Origin: Sinonovacula constricta
Taxonomy: Eukaryota; Mollusca; Bivalvia; Cardiida; Solecurtidae
Reading direction: 5' to 3'
Assembly: GCA_007844125.1 (NCBI GenBank)
Contig: CM017564.1
Coordinates: 15,566,489-15,630,488 of the forward strand
Length of the DNA stretch: 64,000 nucleotides
The position numbers were made by a program, and so were the translations under genes. Each line of letters opens with the position of its first letter. The stretch's first letter is position 1. Under the pieces are notes generated by a model. The model was not told where the DNA came from. It worked only from the letters and a program-made list of their open reading frames with translations, and ran no database searches. Shown piece after piece: positions 1-12,097 of this stretch.

Positions 1-360
1 TGAAACTTCAGCAGACAAATCAGCAGCTGCATTCCTATAGCCCTGAAGACAGTCCGAATAAGACGATTTCGGTGCAGAATCTGTAATAAAATAATCTTCA
101 GATGGCGACTTTCTAGGGTGATCATGCGACTTTGGTGCCTGATAATTCTCATTTTCGAAAGCAGCAAGTGATTCAAAAAAATTTTCAGAGTTGTTTAACT
201 TCTTAATCTGTTGGTACTTTTTTTTCAGTCGTAATAATGAAGACTTTACTGACTGCAGATTAACTTGATTTTCATATAAACTTGCAATAAAAGTCACAGC
301 GTCTTTTACGCCTTTTTTTTCTACTATTTCTAAAATTTGTTTGATTGTAATATCAGACAT
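1..360 (-). CDS. Partial ORF of unknown function, cut by the window edge
   Basis: Reading the minus strand from an ATG at 360-358 gives an uninterrupted frame of 120 codons that leaves the window at base 1 without a stop. The protein begins MSDITIKQILEIVEKKG and continues with a Lys-rich, probably helical stretch (LLRLKKKYQQIKKL, about residues 43-56), then a Ser/Asp/Tyr-rich, likely disordered part. Codon use is ordinary and no simple repeat underlies it. The ATG lies 4 nt after the stop codon of the ORF at 365-712 and in a different frame. It could therefore be a second cistron, a separate exon of the same gene, or part of a mobile element. I recognise no domain. Confidence 0.5.
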   Translation of the reverse strand, partial: MSDITIKQILEIVEKKGVKDAVTFIASLYENQVNLQSVKSSLLRLKKKYQQIKKLNNSENFFESLAAFENENYQAPKSHDHPRKSPSEDYFITDSAPKSSYSDCLQGYRNAAADLSAEVS

Positions 361-364
361 GTTT

Positions 365-2945
365 CTATGTGTCAAAGTAGTTTAATTTAGTAGCAAGCAA
401 AGTCTGGCAATATGTATCGTTTTTGTCAGTTTCAGATACAGAATTTTCAGTATACAGTAAGAATTTTGCCGACTGAAGTTCATCTGACTGAAACGGATTT
501 TCAGTTTCTTTATCAATTAATAAGCCCCCTCTTTCAGCTGTGATCGTTGACTGCTCAACGTACACTGGTCTGTCATCGTCTGCAAGGGTGTTTTCTAAGA
601 AGAAGGAATGGCACTCAGTAAGTTCATGATCATGTATTGTCTGTCTATAGTTAAATTTCACATGCGAATTTATCAGTCCTTGTAGTGCTGTCTGGCATGA
701 TTTATCCCTCACCTGAAAAGTGTGCTAATGGTCTATCACCATGCTAACAAGGCTATCAAGAGTATTGCGCGTAAACCGGTAGGGGACTAAAAATGCTCCT
801 TTTGATGCAAAAACCTATGCAAGTTTGCAGACAATTAATTGAAGTTAATAGACTGTAAAAAAGAACAGAATGATTTCCCTTTCAAAACTATTACTAATCG
901 TTGTCACAATTCATTGCCAAAATTTGCTATAAAGTTTGAAAAAGTTCTTATTAACAAGAGGGTAAAGATGGCCCTGGATCGCTCATCTGAGTGCAGTTTA
1001 GCACAAAATGTTCTTTAGAGATTGTGGACTGATGATTGACAAAGTCAAAAATCTATTTTTACCTGTTGAGACCTAATTAGCCAGTGGACTGGAACCATTT
1101 ATGTAACATTTTAAGAGACTCATGCACAGACAGACGGACGACGGACAAAAGGCGATCCTAATAGCTCACCCTGAGCTATGCTCAGGTGAGCTCAAAATAT
1201 TGCACTTTAGAGTGGTTATGGGTCAAGAAGCTGTCGACCCATCCAATAATATGTGATGTCTTTCAATGGTGCATACAAAGTAGGATATAATATTGAATTT
1301 AGGTTTTACTTTTTGAACTTTTATTTCTAAATGTGTTCATTTTTCAAGGAAACCATTCTGTTTGTAACCGGTTAAGGTGAAAATGGTTAATGTTAGAGGC
1401 TTATCTAAACTATGCTATTAAGGGTGACTATTAGGTGAGTATAAGAAGTACAAATTAAAGCTAGTTACATAAAGCAGAGATACATGCTTATTGTTATATA
1501 TATGAAGCATAGAGCATGCCTTCTTATGAGGATTGCAGTTTAAAAATGAAATAACAAATTGATAAATAGAAAATTATTTTGATTCTAATGTTTGAAAAGA
1601 TCTATTATTTTGTTATTTCATTTTGTGACGAGCTAAGCCTAAGCATTCTACAACACACACAAGGTCCAAGAACTTACATAATCTTTAAATTTCTTTCTTC
1701 TGGGGAACACTGGACTTGTGGAGTAGTATTCCACTTCTGGAGGTTGTGTAACATCAGAATCTGATTCTTGCCAGTCTTGGGCTATCGGACTTTCAGGCTG
1801 TCAGAAATATAATTTTAATACTGATCATCAAATATATTTTTAAACAAGCTCTGTCAGAGACAGAATATCCCCCGCAGACAGGTGCTCGTTTGTGGAAAAA
1901 GTAAAATTATAATTTGCCTATAAAGAAAATGGGAAGAAATCGATAATCCGTTTGTCTTGTTCTAAGTGTGTAAAGTTCAAATATACAAGTACAATGGTGA
2001 AACATACTAGCCTGCAATTTGTAATATTAACATTGAAAAGTGTCAAAATGAAAATAACTTGCATTTTGAATCATATTTAAATGATACACATACACAATCT
2101 TTTCATACAATGCAAAGTTATAGACTGGACATGTAGTGTAGTAAATTAATATATGAAATCTGAATGCATGACCTGACCTTTGCCACAGGCATGGGGATCG
2201 TTAGATGGTTCCTAAAAAGTTACATTGAAATCTGTTTATTAGTTACTGTGAAATAGCCCGGAAATGATAAAGTAATCAGGCTCCATAACTCTGTGTGAAA
2301 TGGTCGGAACACAACATGCCGGTGATATGCATATCTCCTTATGGCATAAATAGTTTCTATAAAGTTTTGTTGAAATCTGTTCAGTAATTACCGAGAAAGA
2401 ACCGGAAACAAAAATGTAATCAGGGGCCATAACTCTGTGATAACTGGTTAAACCGGAACATGCCGGTGAAATGCGCATCTCCTTAGGGTATAGATAGTTC
2501 CCGTAAAGTTTTGTTGAAATCTGTTCAGTAATTACCAAGAAATAGCTCGGAAACGAAACTCGGACGGAAAGACGGACAATGCCAAAACAATATCCCCCAT
2601 ACTGATTTCATTGGCGGGGGATAACAATATGTACTTATAATAAAAAGAGTGTTGAATTATTATATCAAGACGCAAACACTTCAACATTTTATTTACATGC
2701 AAATTATACACAAGGGTATTGAAGATCTGGCAGTCTGGCCCTGGGCAGTTTACTCAACCTTCCCCATGAATAACAGTCTGATATTTTATTCCATTTTTAT
2801 AGAAACATTAGAATTAAGACCAGGTTAAAATCAGCCTGTCTTGAAATAAATATAATTTGTAAATAACCTTTTCAATGTTTTCCAAATCGTCAAATAGATC
2901 CTGGCTTGCATCGAACTCTGGTCCGTCTGGATCACTTGATGACAT
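365..2945 (-). CDS. Multi-exon minus-strand gene, function unknown (predicted 194 aa)
   Basis: Four coding exons can be chained on the minus strand in phase 0. Exon 2868-2962 contains the first ATG at 2945-2943, and its peptide starts MSSSDPDGPEFDASQDLFDD. Exon 2173-2211 (39 nt) encodes EPSNDPHACGKGQ. Exon 1678-1797 (120 nt) begins PESPIAQDWQESDSDVTQ, ends in a basic patch (PRRKKFKDY) and has a consensus GTAAGT donor. Exon 365-712 encodes 115 residues beginning VRDKSCQTALQ and ends at a stop. All acceptors end in pyrimidine-rich CAG or TAG. The 39-nt exon is the weakest piece: its donor (GTCATG) is poor. The N-terminal half is acidic and low in hydrophobic residues, with no signal peptide or membrane segment. 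A non-coding first exon probably lies at 3240-3480. No family is recognised. The phase agreement across four exons is the main support. Confidence 0.5.
716..1677. repeat. Intron with a dispersed-repeat hairpin at 1163-1192
   Basis: This is the last intron of the minus-strand gene. Bases 1163-1192 form a near-perfect hairpin (AGCTCACCCTGAGC, TAT, GCTCAGGTGAGCT) next to a tract of GACGGACG-like repeats at 1130-1150. The same AGCTCACCTGAGC core recurs at about 11534, and in a changed form (AGCTCACCTGGGC) near 41185, so it looks like the end of a dispersed element. Nothing coding is seen in the rest. Confidence 0.5.
2205..2630. repeat. 144-bp tandem repeat (about 2.5 units) ending in a C/G hairpin
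   Basis: Landmarks such as CATGCCGGTG (2315 and 2459) and AAAGTTTTGTTGAAATCTGT (2361 and 2505) recur exactly 144 bp apart. After the last unit comes a CGGACGGAAAGACGGAC tract, then an inverted repeat TATCCCCC (2591-2598) with GGGGGATA (2616-2623). This layout resembles non-autonomous elements of molluscs that carry a core of ~150-bp tandem repeats. The family assignment is inference. Confidence 0.6.
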
Positions 2946-3239
2946 GCTCACATAGAATATCTCTGAAATTGACAAGACAGTAATACATTTCGGGATGAAT
3001 ATTGGATTGTACACATTCCAACTCCAAATCGAAAATCTGTGATGCGTGTGGTGGGGTAATTCAGTCATATCACAAATGAACTGTAAAACTTCCACAACAG
3101 TTTGTACAAACATATATACTAGGTATCTATGCAAAAGTTAATGAACTATTTACTGGACTATGAATTTACACATTGATCGCTCGTCTTCGAATTAAATGCA
3201 AAGTAAAATCTGCGAAAATGTGCACACTTAGTGACTTAC

Positions 3240-3480
3240 CAACAGAATTTCTTCTAACACCGGAAATAACGCTTGTTCCCGCAACTACAGTATTGCGTCA
3301 CGCCGAGAACGGGAACCAAGAACTACGACTGATAACTCGAATGTTGACTGGAGTTGCTTCCCTTGGCCATGTGCGGGAAAATAATTTTGAGGATCTCAGA
3401 GGGGTATTTTGGCTGTGTCCTGCTGCTAACTGCTATCATTTACATACAGAATCCCACGGTGATCCTCTTACGTAGTGTTT
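3240..3480 (-). promoter_or_regulatory. Putative non-coding first exon and promoter-proximal region
   Basis: On the minus strand this GC-richer stretch ends in a consensus donor (GTTG then GTAAGT, at 3240/3239). The frame leading into the next exon has an upstream TGA and no ATG after it, so the segment fits a 5' UTR exon of the minus-strand gene. The transcription start is not defined. The plus-strand ORF at 3173-3475 overlaps it and is taken as a shadow. Confidence 0.35.
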
Positions 3481-5395
3481 CCCGTAGCTATTTATAGCTG
3501 AACCAAGTTTCGTTTTCAAAACGTTTGCGTGTTTCATTGGGCCAAAAAATGCTTACTTTCAAAAGCATTTTTTTGGGTAAAATAAATCAGAAAATATTGA
3601 ATTAATTAAATAAATGGACAGAAACAGACATTATTAACCAAGTTACACCAAAAAAATGGTATTTATGCATGCTTAAAGTATTTTTTCGAGTTTTTGTTTA
3701 CATGACCTATTTATGTACGCACAGGTCAAAATGGCTCAAACGAGGACGCTGTCGGAGTAGAAGGCTATTTTTAAATACAATTATCTTTTACCTCGCCGAC
3801 ATTGATCTTGTTTTCAAGTACATAAATAGAAATAATAATTAATTCTTAAAGCAATGCATATGTTTTCAAACAAAAATAAAGGGGAAATAGTGTTTTTTCA
3901 AAGGATTTATTAGGTAAGGTTTAACATGGTGGCAGATAGGCGAGTATTGTCTATACAATACGCTTTCATCGCTAGCTTAACGTTGCATCTGCACGAATGT
4001 TAGAACCCCCTATATCGAACGAATTAAACAAAACAGAGTCTGCAAAGGGGCCCAAAACAAACAAGCACACACGTCCTGAATGAATTCTACCAAGATCAAC
4101 CTTTATTGCAGCTGGAAACGTCTTAAATCCACCAAAATAGAGGAACACAATTCCGAAAAATCCACCAAACTCGCGACTTCAGGTGCGGTACTAGTAGAGT
4201 GCGAAAAGAAGTTGTGTTCGCGAAAAGAAGAAATAACTGCGAAAAGAACAACAACAAAAAAAAAATAAATAAATGAATATTATTGATTCTTTTATAAAAG
4301 AAAGATCAATAAAAAAACATAGGTAAACATGTTTCCACCACATTTAGTTGAGATTTATGCCGTGCGACGGTAATTTAAACGACCGAAAAGAACAAATAAT
4401 TGCAAAAAAGAAGGAATATTTTCAAAAAATTATAAATTTACCGATTTTTAAAAATTCTTTATTTAAATGAAAGATCTGGAAAAATACATGAGAACACAAT
4501 AATCGAACATATTTCATTAAGATTTATGTCGCGCAAGGGTAAGTTATTAAATTAAATTCGCTAAATTGACCGCCCGTAAGGAAGAAATGTCTGCGAAAAT
4601 AGGATTTTTAAAAAAAACAACATAATATTCGATTCATCCCACACTACTATTTTTAAAGTTACCTTTCACAAAATTAATCAAAGGGCCTCAGAAGTAACGT
4701 GACTTATGGTTTTGTTTGTTTTCAGGGGCATGCCTAGGCGACTTTTGAGTATACACACTTTTCCTAGGGGGTCCGGGGACATGCCCCGCCCCGGGTTATT
4801 TTTTTCTCTCAATAGAACGCCGTAGGTGCATTCAGCGGGGGTGCGGGGTGCCGTTAAACAAGTAAATATGTCAATCAGTATTCACTATCGTTTGAAATAG
4901 TAAAGATAACCTGCTTTCGTTTGTCTTTATAAGTTTTCATGGTATATTACTGACAGACATATTAAAAATTAACAAACTGTCAACATAACTGATTTTATTT
5001 GCTTTAACATGAGTAATACTAATAAATCAAGACTGTATACAGATTTTTATTCGCTTCTTGACGTTATTATTTTTTAATGTTTGGAAGCAACTGTACGCAC
5101 GAGCGTAGTACGTAAGGCCAGGCACGCCATTGGTTTTTAGCTCGCATGTTAATTATTTTGATTGAACAACATATGTAAAAATACATGACATAAGAACAGC
5201 ATAATTTTGGTGCGTTTTAATTGACTAATATCAAGTAACTGACTTGTAGTTCAAAGGATGCAACATATAACAGAATATAATGTCAATATATACAATCAAT
5301 AATAATACCAGCTTTTGTAATTGAGAGATAATGCGTAATTGAGGAAGAGTGAGTGATTTAATTTTAAATCCTAGGCTGAAAAATAAAATTTCCCA
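3481..5395. other. Non-coding stretch, no gene seen
   Basis: No exon-like segment stands out. Bases 4722-4860 are locally GC-rich, with runs such as GGGGGTCCGGGGACATGCCC, which looks like a fragment of a dispersed repeat. The rest is AT-rich with many A-runs. Confidence 0.4.
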
Positions 5396-5456
5396 AAAGA
5401 CAAAGCCTGGAGAGAGATAGACAGAGGGAGAGAGAGATAAAGAGAGAGGTATATAT

Positions 5457-5505
<49 letters not shown>

Positions 5506-5687
5506 ATTAGAGAGGGGAGGAAGGGACAAAAGAACTGAGACAGGCCGAGAAAGAGACAGAGATAGAGAAAGAAAGACAGACGATGAGATAATAAGACATA
5601 CAAAGATACAGAGAGGAAGTCATACAACGAGAGACCGCTAGACCGAGAGAGTCTAAGAGACAGAGACGACAGAGAGGCATTGCAGAT

Positions 5688-5723
<36 letters not shown>

Positions 5724-5725
5724 TA
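5396..5725. repeat. (GA)n microsatellite cluster
   Basis: Pure (AG)n tracts lie at about 5457-5500 and 5688-5720, joined by imperfect purine-rich sequence. The Ser/Leu-rich and Glu/Arg-rich ORFs here are translations of the repeat. Confidence 0.9.
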
Positions 5726-6029
5726 CAAGGGGAGGAGCGGTAAAGAAACATAAGTACAGAGAGGCTCAAAGGAAAAAACGACATAGAAAAAAAGGTGAAT
5801 ATGAGGAAGCAACTGGAAAAAAAAAACAACACATTTTGATTAATTTTCTTTTTTGGATATATCGGGAAAATAAAAATTCAGCAAAAACATTGTGTAATTA
5901 CGTTACATAAGAGACGTACATTTGAATCACTGTTTGCATACATGTACGCGGAAATGCCTGACTGAATTATGATGGCGACATTAAACTAGTTTATAAACCA
6001 GGACCTTCATTGATATCATGTTGATTTAA

Positions 6030-6456
6030 AGGTGGTAGCCGACAGTTTGTCTATATCTAACGCATATTGCCACCTGTTCTGTAAAATGTGTGCAAAATAG
6101 CTATTATTTCCAATTCTATAAATAAGCGTCCATTATTTCTAAATTTATAAATACACATGATGTGGATTTCAGCTTAATATAGATATCGACGTAAGAGCTG
6201 ATTGTGCTGATCGTTATGTAATGTGATTTAAAAATAAGTGATCGCGTGGTTTTCTTAGTTTAAAAAAAAGCTAACTGTACAGCGTGGCTAGGATAGGAAA
6301 TATCTATTTGTAATGACAAGTTGGGGTTTTATGCTTTATTTGTTACATGGATGTAGGGCACCGATAAACAAAATTCCAAGGGATCTTTTCAGGCAACGAT
6401 AATTTATCTGGTTGCTTGGGAGAAATACAAATGGTTTAAAGTGTTGGATACCACCT
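6030..6456. mobile_element. 427-bp MITE with AGGTGGTA ends and TTAA target duplication
   Basis: TTAA at 6026-6029 and 6457-6460 brackets the element. The ends are inverted repeats: AGGTGGTAGCCGACAGTT at the left and the complement of AGGTGGTATCCAACACTT at the right. It has no coding capacity. A related copy with matching internal motifs is at 53970-54406, and a candidate copy is at 38849-39359. TTAA duplications are known for piggyBac and Kolobok families. The AGG start fits Kolobok better, which is inference. Confidence 0.75.
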
Positions 6457-6460
6457 TTAA

Positions 6461-8753
6461 AGAGTCAACACTGTATGTGACAAATCATATAGGCGCACTT
6501 TACTGTAAATAAGGTATCCTATACGCATTTTAAATCTATAAAACTAAGTTTACCATTAGATTGTCGCATATGGAGGTTGGCTGTGTGAAAAATGACGGGA
6601 TAGTTTTTGTCCAAATCATTCAAAATTAACGAGAGTTTTGGCCCGGGTGAGCTTTTGTTCGACATTTATACACAGGTATTGGGACACGTGGTTAACCTGG
6701 ACACGATATTTAGTTATAATTGTTTGCCATGTAATGTGCTTTAGAAGTCATCACAGCACACCATTTATAATATTAAAATATACTTACCACCCACTCAACC
6801 GCAGGAGTTGGACACCCTCTGCCCCACCCAACCCAGTGCGCCCAACACATCACCTTTTGGATCCGTGTCTGCGCTACACTTAATCTGTTGGAAAGGTCCA
6901 AACTTTAGAAGCTAACTTAACAAATGTATCGTTTGTGGGAAGAACCCATAACCATATATATAGAGAGATAACAAATCAATTTCTAATTTGACTTATTTCA
7001 AAAACCATATTCTTGGAAAGAAATGACTTAATGTATATATTAAGTTTTCATTAAAAACCACAACTGACTGCATGTATACTGAACTTGTATCATGACAGAC
7101 GGTAGACAAAAGGCATTTGCACACTTGGTGCGCTAAGCAATGAATAAAACTCAAAATAAAAACATGATTTAGTACTCTGAAACTGCATTCATTGAACTTA
7201 TAAATAATATTGCCGAACAAACGTTATCGCGTACATGTAAACAAACAGTTGTAAACATTCCATTCGTCTCGCGACATAATATGACGTCATAAATATTTGA
7301 AAAATATACAAGTTGAGCGTTCACGAAGTTATCCAGCAGCGTAAAATGGATTCTGTGAGGAGATCTTGTTGAAAATGTCTAAAGATATCGCGCTAAGTAT
7401 ATTTTTTAATATTTTGATAAAATAATACTTTTAAATACATGGATTTCTTTTGTATATTTAACTTTGATTCAAATACTGTTCTAAAGTCCACAAATCTATT
7501 ATAGTTCTCTGTGGACGGCTCGATGTAAACAAATGCATTTGCACATTTTCTGAGGGTCTATTGTAAACTTCCATCTATAATCATGTACATAAAACGATAA
7601 CTAGTTTCTGAATGTTTATGTTAGGTTATATATGTTATCACGAACAGTTTTACGTGTTACAGATAAATGTTCATTTATTTACATCTCTACATTTCAGACA
7701 CAAATGGCAAATCTACCACATAGGCAGTCAGAACCAAGCAAGGAGGAAAGACAATCTCATTAAAACCATATCCTAATTTCCCTCATCTACTGTCCGTGAT
7801 TAGGATCTGACTACATCGCATAAGAGGTCGTGTCAAAATGACCTTTGTGTAATTGAATATGCATAGACAAGTGCCCGTATTTCGACCAATGCAATCGCTC
7901 CTTTCAAAACTACTATAGAATCCTTCCCGATACAGCAGTCAACACATACCACTTTTTAAACCGCTGAATCAGCCATCCTTTCTATTGGCATGCATTAATT
8001 TTTACACATTTTGTTCAATCAACAATTTATCTATCGGTATCTACCATAACATTTCATAATTCCATTTTTAAGTAGAATACGAAAGGATTTTTAAAGCAAC
8101 CCACTGCGAAAACGCTTTCGTTATACACCATGACAATTGCAGCGACCGACCGAGTTGTGAATGTATTTACCAGTGTTACTAAAATAAGGATTTCTTATTC
8201 AAAACTTCTTTTTGTTGGATGGTTTATACATATTTGTAGAGGTTATATATGTCTCTTTTGAAATATGTAAAGTTAAGTTTAAGAATGTGTGTAGATTGCA
8301 TGCAATCACGAGTTAAACGCGACCCTTTACCATTAAAATTTTATAGCGTGTAGAACGTTGCTCGCAGTATACCACAAGATTTTGTTGCCGAGAATTTCAT
8401 TGGCTACTGAAAAGGTCAATTTGAGGTGACCCGTAATGGGAAGTCATCAGATCCTATTACGCGTAATACTGGAGCTGATTTTAATGAGATTGGGAGGAAA
8501 GAAAGCATAACAGTTGTGTCGCTAGCAAGTTAAACGACCACGAAAGACTGACGTTTGCCATGTTACAAGCAATTGTTGACATTTTTGTTTTTAATATTTA
8601 TCTACTCAATCTTTCTATATTTCCAGGTAGTTGTGTGGATGTTTATATTGTCGGCCATGTTTAGTCCACCATAAACAAACTGACAGAACTTCCCACACGA
8701 CATGAACTTTCCCCTACGCTTATTTTCAGGTAGCATCATAAATAACGATTATA
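6461..8753. other. Non-coding stretch upstream of copy A, no supported exon
   Basis: No RING, B-box or coiled-coil exon could be found to complete the NHL exon downstream. A splice-acceptor-like CATTTCAG at about 7690-7697 precedes a short open segment that closes after 16 codons. It could be a 5' UTR exon but cannot be supported. The sequence is AT-rich with homopolymer runs. Confidence 0.4.
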
Positions 8754-8833
8754 AATATAGACGTGTATTTTGTAACCAACACAATCTGTACATTTACAAT
8801 GTTTTACTCTGGTCTACATTTCTGTATTTCCAG

Positions 8834-9409
8834 GTTGCCTTAGAAGGTTCTACCCAAGTCCAGGTGTACAACACCGAGAGTCTGACCAGGACACGAACCG
8901 TCGAGTTGGGACATGAGACCGTCAGGATCGCTTGTCATGGCGGACTGCTGTACTGTGCTGAGTGGCCGGGTACCTTGTACGTACACGATGTGAGTAGTGG
9001 CAGGAAGCTGAGGGAGATCTCCAGGGACACCGACGGCCGGGAACTGTTCTCTGGCATCCTACACATCGCCGTGAACAGTTCCGGCGACCGACTCTATGTG
9101 GCTGACGGGGACAGAGGTCTTGTATGTGTCGGCACGGACAGGAGGCGGATATTCTGTCTATCCGATCAGGATCTCGGACTGTCTGTAGCCTATGGTGTGA
9201 CCACTGACCATCACGGTCACGTGTATGTTTGTGGAGGGGTCTCACACAACGTAGTCAAGGTGACTGAGGATGGTCACGTGGTAGGTCAGATATTGTCCTG
9301 GGAAGACGGGATCAAGTGGCATCCAGAGTGCCTCAGTTATGATGTGAGCAGGAGTCGGTTGTATGTCGGAGGTGAGAGTGATCAGCTTCTAATGGCGGAA
9401 TGGAAGTAA
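8834..9409 (+). CDS. NHL-type beta-propeller exon of a TRIM-like protein (copy A, terminal exon)
   Basis: A TTTCCAG acceptor opens a phase-0 exon of 191 codons plus stop. It encodes repeated propeller blades: IAVNSSGDRLYVADGDRGLV, GVTTDHHGHVYVCGG followed by NVVKVTEDGHVV, and CLSYDVSRSRLYVGGESDQL near the end. This is the pattern of NHL/six-bladed propeller C-termini in the large TRIM-like families of bivalves. There they follow RING, B-box and coiled-coil parts and bind protein or RNA ligands. Those N-terminal parts are not visible upstream, so this is either the last exon of a gene with distant exons or a truncated copy. The frame continues upstream of the acceptor by chance (from 8702); that part is taken as intron because it is nearly unchanged in copy B. 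An AATAAA lies at 9580-9585. Confidence 0.75.
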   Translation, partial: VALEGSTQVQVYNTESLTRTRTVELGHETVRIACHGGLLYCAEWPGTLYVHDVSSGRKLREISRDTDGRELFSGILHIAVNSSGDRLYVADGDRGLVCVGTDRRRIFCLSDQDLGLSVAYGVTTDHHGHVYVCGGVSHNVVKVTEDGHVVGQILSWEDGIKWHPECLSYDVSRSRLYVGGESDQLLMAEWK

Positions 9410-12097
9410 AGTTTATATTAGTTTGAATTGATGTAACGTAAACATTAAATATTGCTGGACGTTTTGTTTTTCATTTGTGTTAATAATTTTTGTTGACATT
9501 TTATGAATTAGTGACTCGTTATAAATGTGGGATTAAATCAACATTTAAGCAAAACAATGTTACATCGACATTTTTTAGAAATAAAATGAAATTGAAACGT
9601 GTATTTAAAACTCGGTTCTTCTGTAAATATTACAGATATGTGTGTAGTTGATTAATTGTTGTATTTGCATTAAATATTTTATACAAACGTTCCTACAATT
9701 AATGTTTATTTAAATTCAGTTTGATGTTTTCATCTCAGTTCGCCATGTTTGTATATTTTACATCAACATCAAACAATGACGTCATTAATCATAACAATAT
9801 GACGTCATCACACTCGGATAATACGTTTTCCCGCAAAATTAACAAAAAGACGCGACGTTATCAATAAATTACTACATTGCTGAATTATTTGGCATTCATA
9901 TCAGATTTCTTCATAATTAAATGCATTTTCGATTCAAACATTCATAGTACTATTCGCATTTTATGTTTCGTGTCACATGTAGCGGTATGTACAAAAATAC
10001 AAATAATGTCCCAAAGTTGTTATATAAACAATCACCAACCGATTTTAGATGTTATTTGGTTGAAACAATCGTAGACGTAACCAACAAGCTGTCAATTTTA
10101 CTACATAGAGTATAGTATCTAGTTAGTATATAATATTTATAGCACATAAACTTCACAAACAATTAACAACTATGAGATGCGAGGCTCAGTTAGAATTGTG
10201 CATAACTGTTTTATCTACAGCAGATCAAATATCAGTGAAGATCCCTTATTAAGTTGATTAAGAAGATAAATGCATTGTTTTAAATAGATGTGACGAGTTT
10301 ATATTAAAATCAAAATTGATCATGAATTTAGTTATACCGATTAAATATTGCATAAGTAGTTTCAGCTAGAGCATTCTTTTTATTTACGCGGAACTAGACT
10401 TCTAACATTTGTTTGACAATTAAAATATTGGTTGTATGTATGCGACACCCAACCCTCTTGGACTTTTATAGAATGCTCGTAGGAATGCCGTATACTTGAT
10501 CTGACGTTAAATAAGGGACCAAATGCGATACGTTTTCAATAAATTTGATGAAGAAAAGTTTGGCGAAAAAGTAAAAAGAGGCGTTATTTATCTGTGATTA
10601 AACCATTGCTTCCCGAATAGGGCCTTTATGTTGATTAAACATATAAAATATGATAGCAATGAGTGTTACTGGATTTGTTAATTGTTGTTAGAACATAGCT
10701 TACTAGTAGATGTTTAGATAACTGGTACATCGAATAGAATATAATAATACCTGCACCTTATGTACGTGTATTTGAATGTAGAATGTAAAACCTGTGTTTG
10801 ATAGAGATGTCAATATATATCTTGTGTTTGCTTTGTTTTTTCTTCTTTAAGTAGCTTAACTAATATATTTGTCTGTCTACGTAATAAATGTTTAATTTAT
10901 GCTTTTCGTCATTCTGTCAGTGAAATCCCCATAACCTCCAAATTAGAAAAAGTATAGGTTCAGCTTTACATAATCCTATATTTTCCAAACACTAAATGCT
11001 GCTAGGGGTAAAGACAGTATTGTAAATAATAATTTGCATGAAGCAATGTCGGATAAATTATAATGTTACTGTACACTGTACAGGTTAAAACACTTTCTCT
11101 CTTTCTCTTTTCTCTATCTGTGTATCTGTGTGTCCCTCTCTTTCTGTATATATAATTATAATTTATTTATCCCGAATTTAGAGCGAGATTTGGAGGGTGG
11201 GGGGTTACCCCATTCAACCACCCCCACCCCGCCCCAGGGGAGTAATGTATTAAATAACTTAATATTTAGGGATTCAAAAATGTTTATTTGAATTTGCTTA
11301 CTTTATAAGTATTTACATTAATATAAGCGGTAACTAGAGGAAATGGTAATATAATATCAAGACTATTTATTTTTACTCTCCTGATTGATATAGACATACA
11401 TAAAGGAAAGATATATAGTTATGAGCAACACTCCAGGTAAACCAGACGTAAGGACAACGCTTAGTTGGATATTTGTTACAGCCCTGTCACTAATGTTATC
11501 CATTATTAATCTTTAAACATGTTTTCGATATTTAGCTCACCTGAGCACATCGTGTTGTGGAGGAGGTTGCGTAAAGTAATGGCTCTATTGATATCTTCTT
11601 GAATATTAAAGTGATTACTTTTATTAAACATAACACGGATTAACATTTAAAATGCACTTAAATTTTAAATTAGTAATAACTCCTTCCTGTCTGCATTCCA
11701 ATGCTGGTGGTTTCTATCGACGAGTTATTTTTCAAAATATTCAAAAAGTTATTTAGGAAAGTATAACAGAAAGAAAATAATAATCAAATTTTAAATAACA
11801 ATTGATGTAATCATGTGGCGAGTGTTATTATAACAATCTGATACTGTTTAATGAACATTTTATGCAGGCATTACACTTTGCAGATGAACATGAGAATGGC
11901 TGATCAAATAACATTTGGTTCATCCAATGATATTTACCGAACAAGTTACAGACATCTAGTTACTAGGTCGTATACACCAAATTCAATATCAGTCTGGAAT
12001 TGAAACGGACTAATAACAAGTCGGAACCAAAACAACACATACAAAATCATGTCGGATATGCATACGGCCAATAGTTTTCCACAAATTTCAATACTAA
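9410..12097. other. 3' flank of the NHL exon, shared with copy B, no gene
   Basis: No coding exon is seen. The sequence aligns with 37159-38243 and 40235-41880, and copy B carries about 2 kb of extra sequence at the break near 10477. Short CT-rich (11090-11145) and G/C-run (11195-11240) tracts occur. Confidence 0.6.

Noticed and set aside
8922..9245. Minus-strand ORF of 107 aa
   Set aside because: Shadow of the NHL exon on the plus strand.
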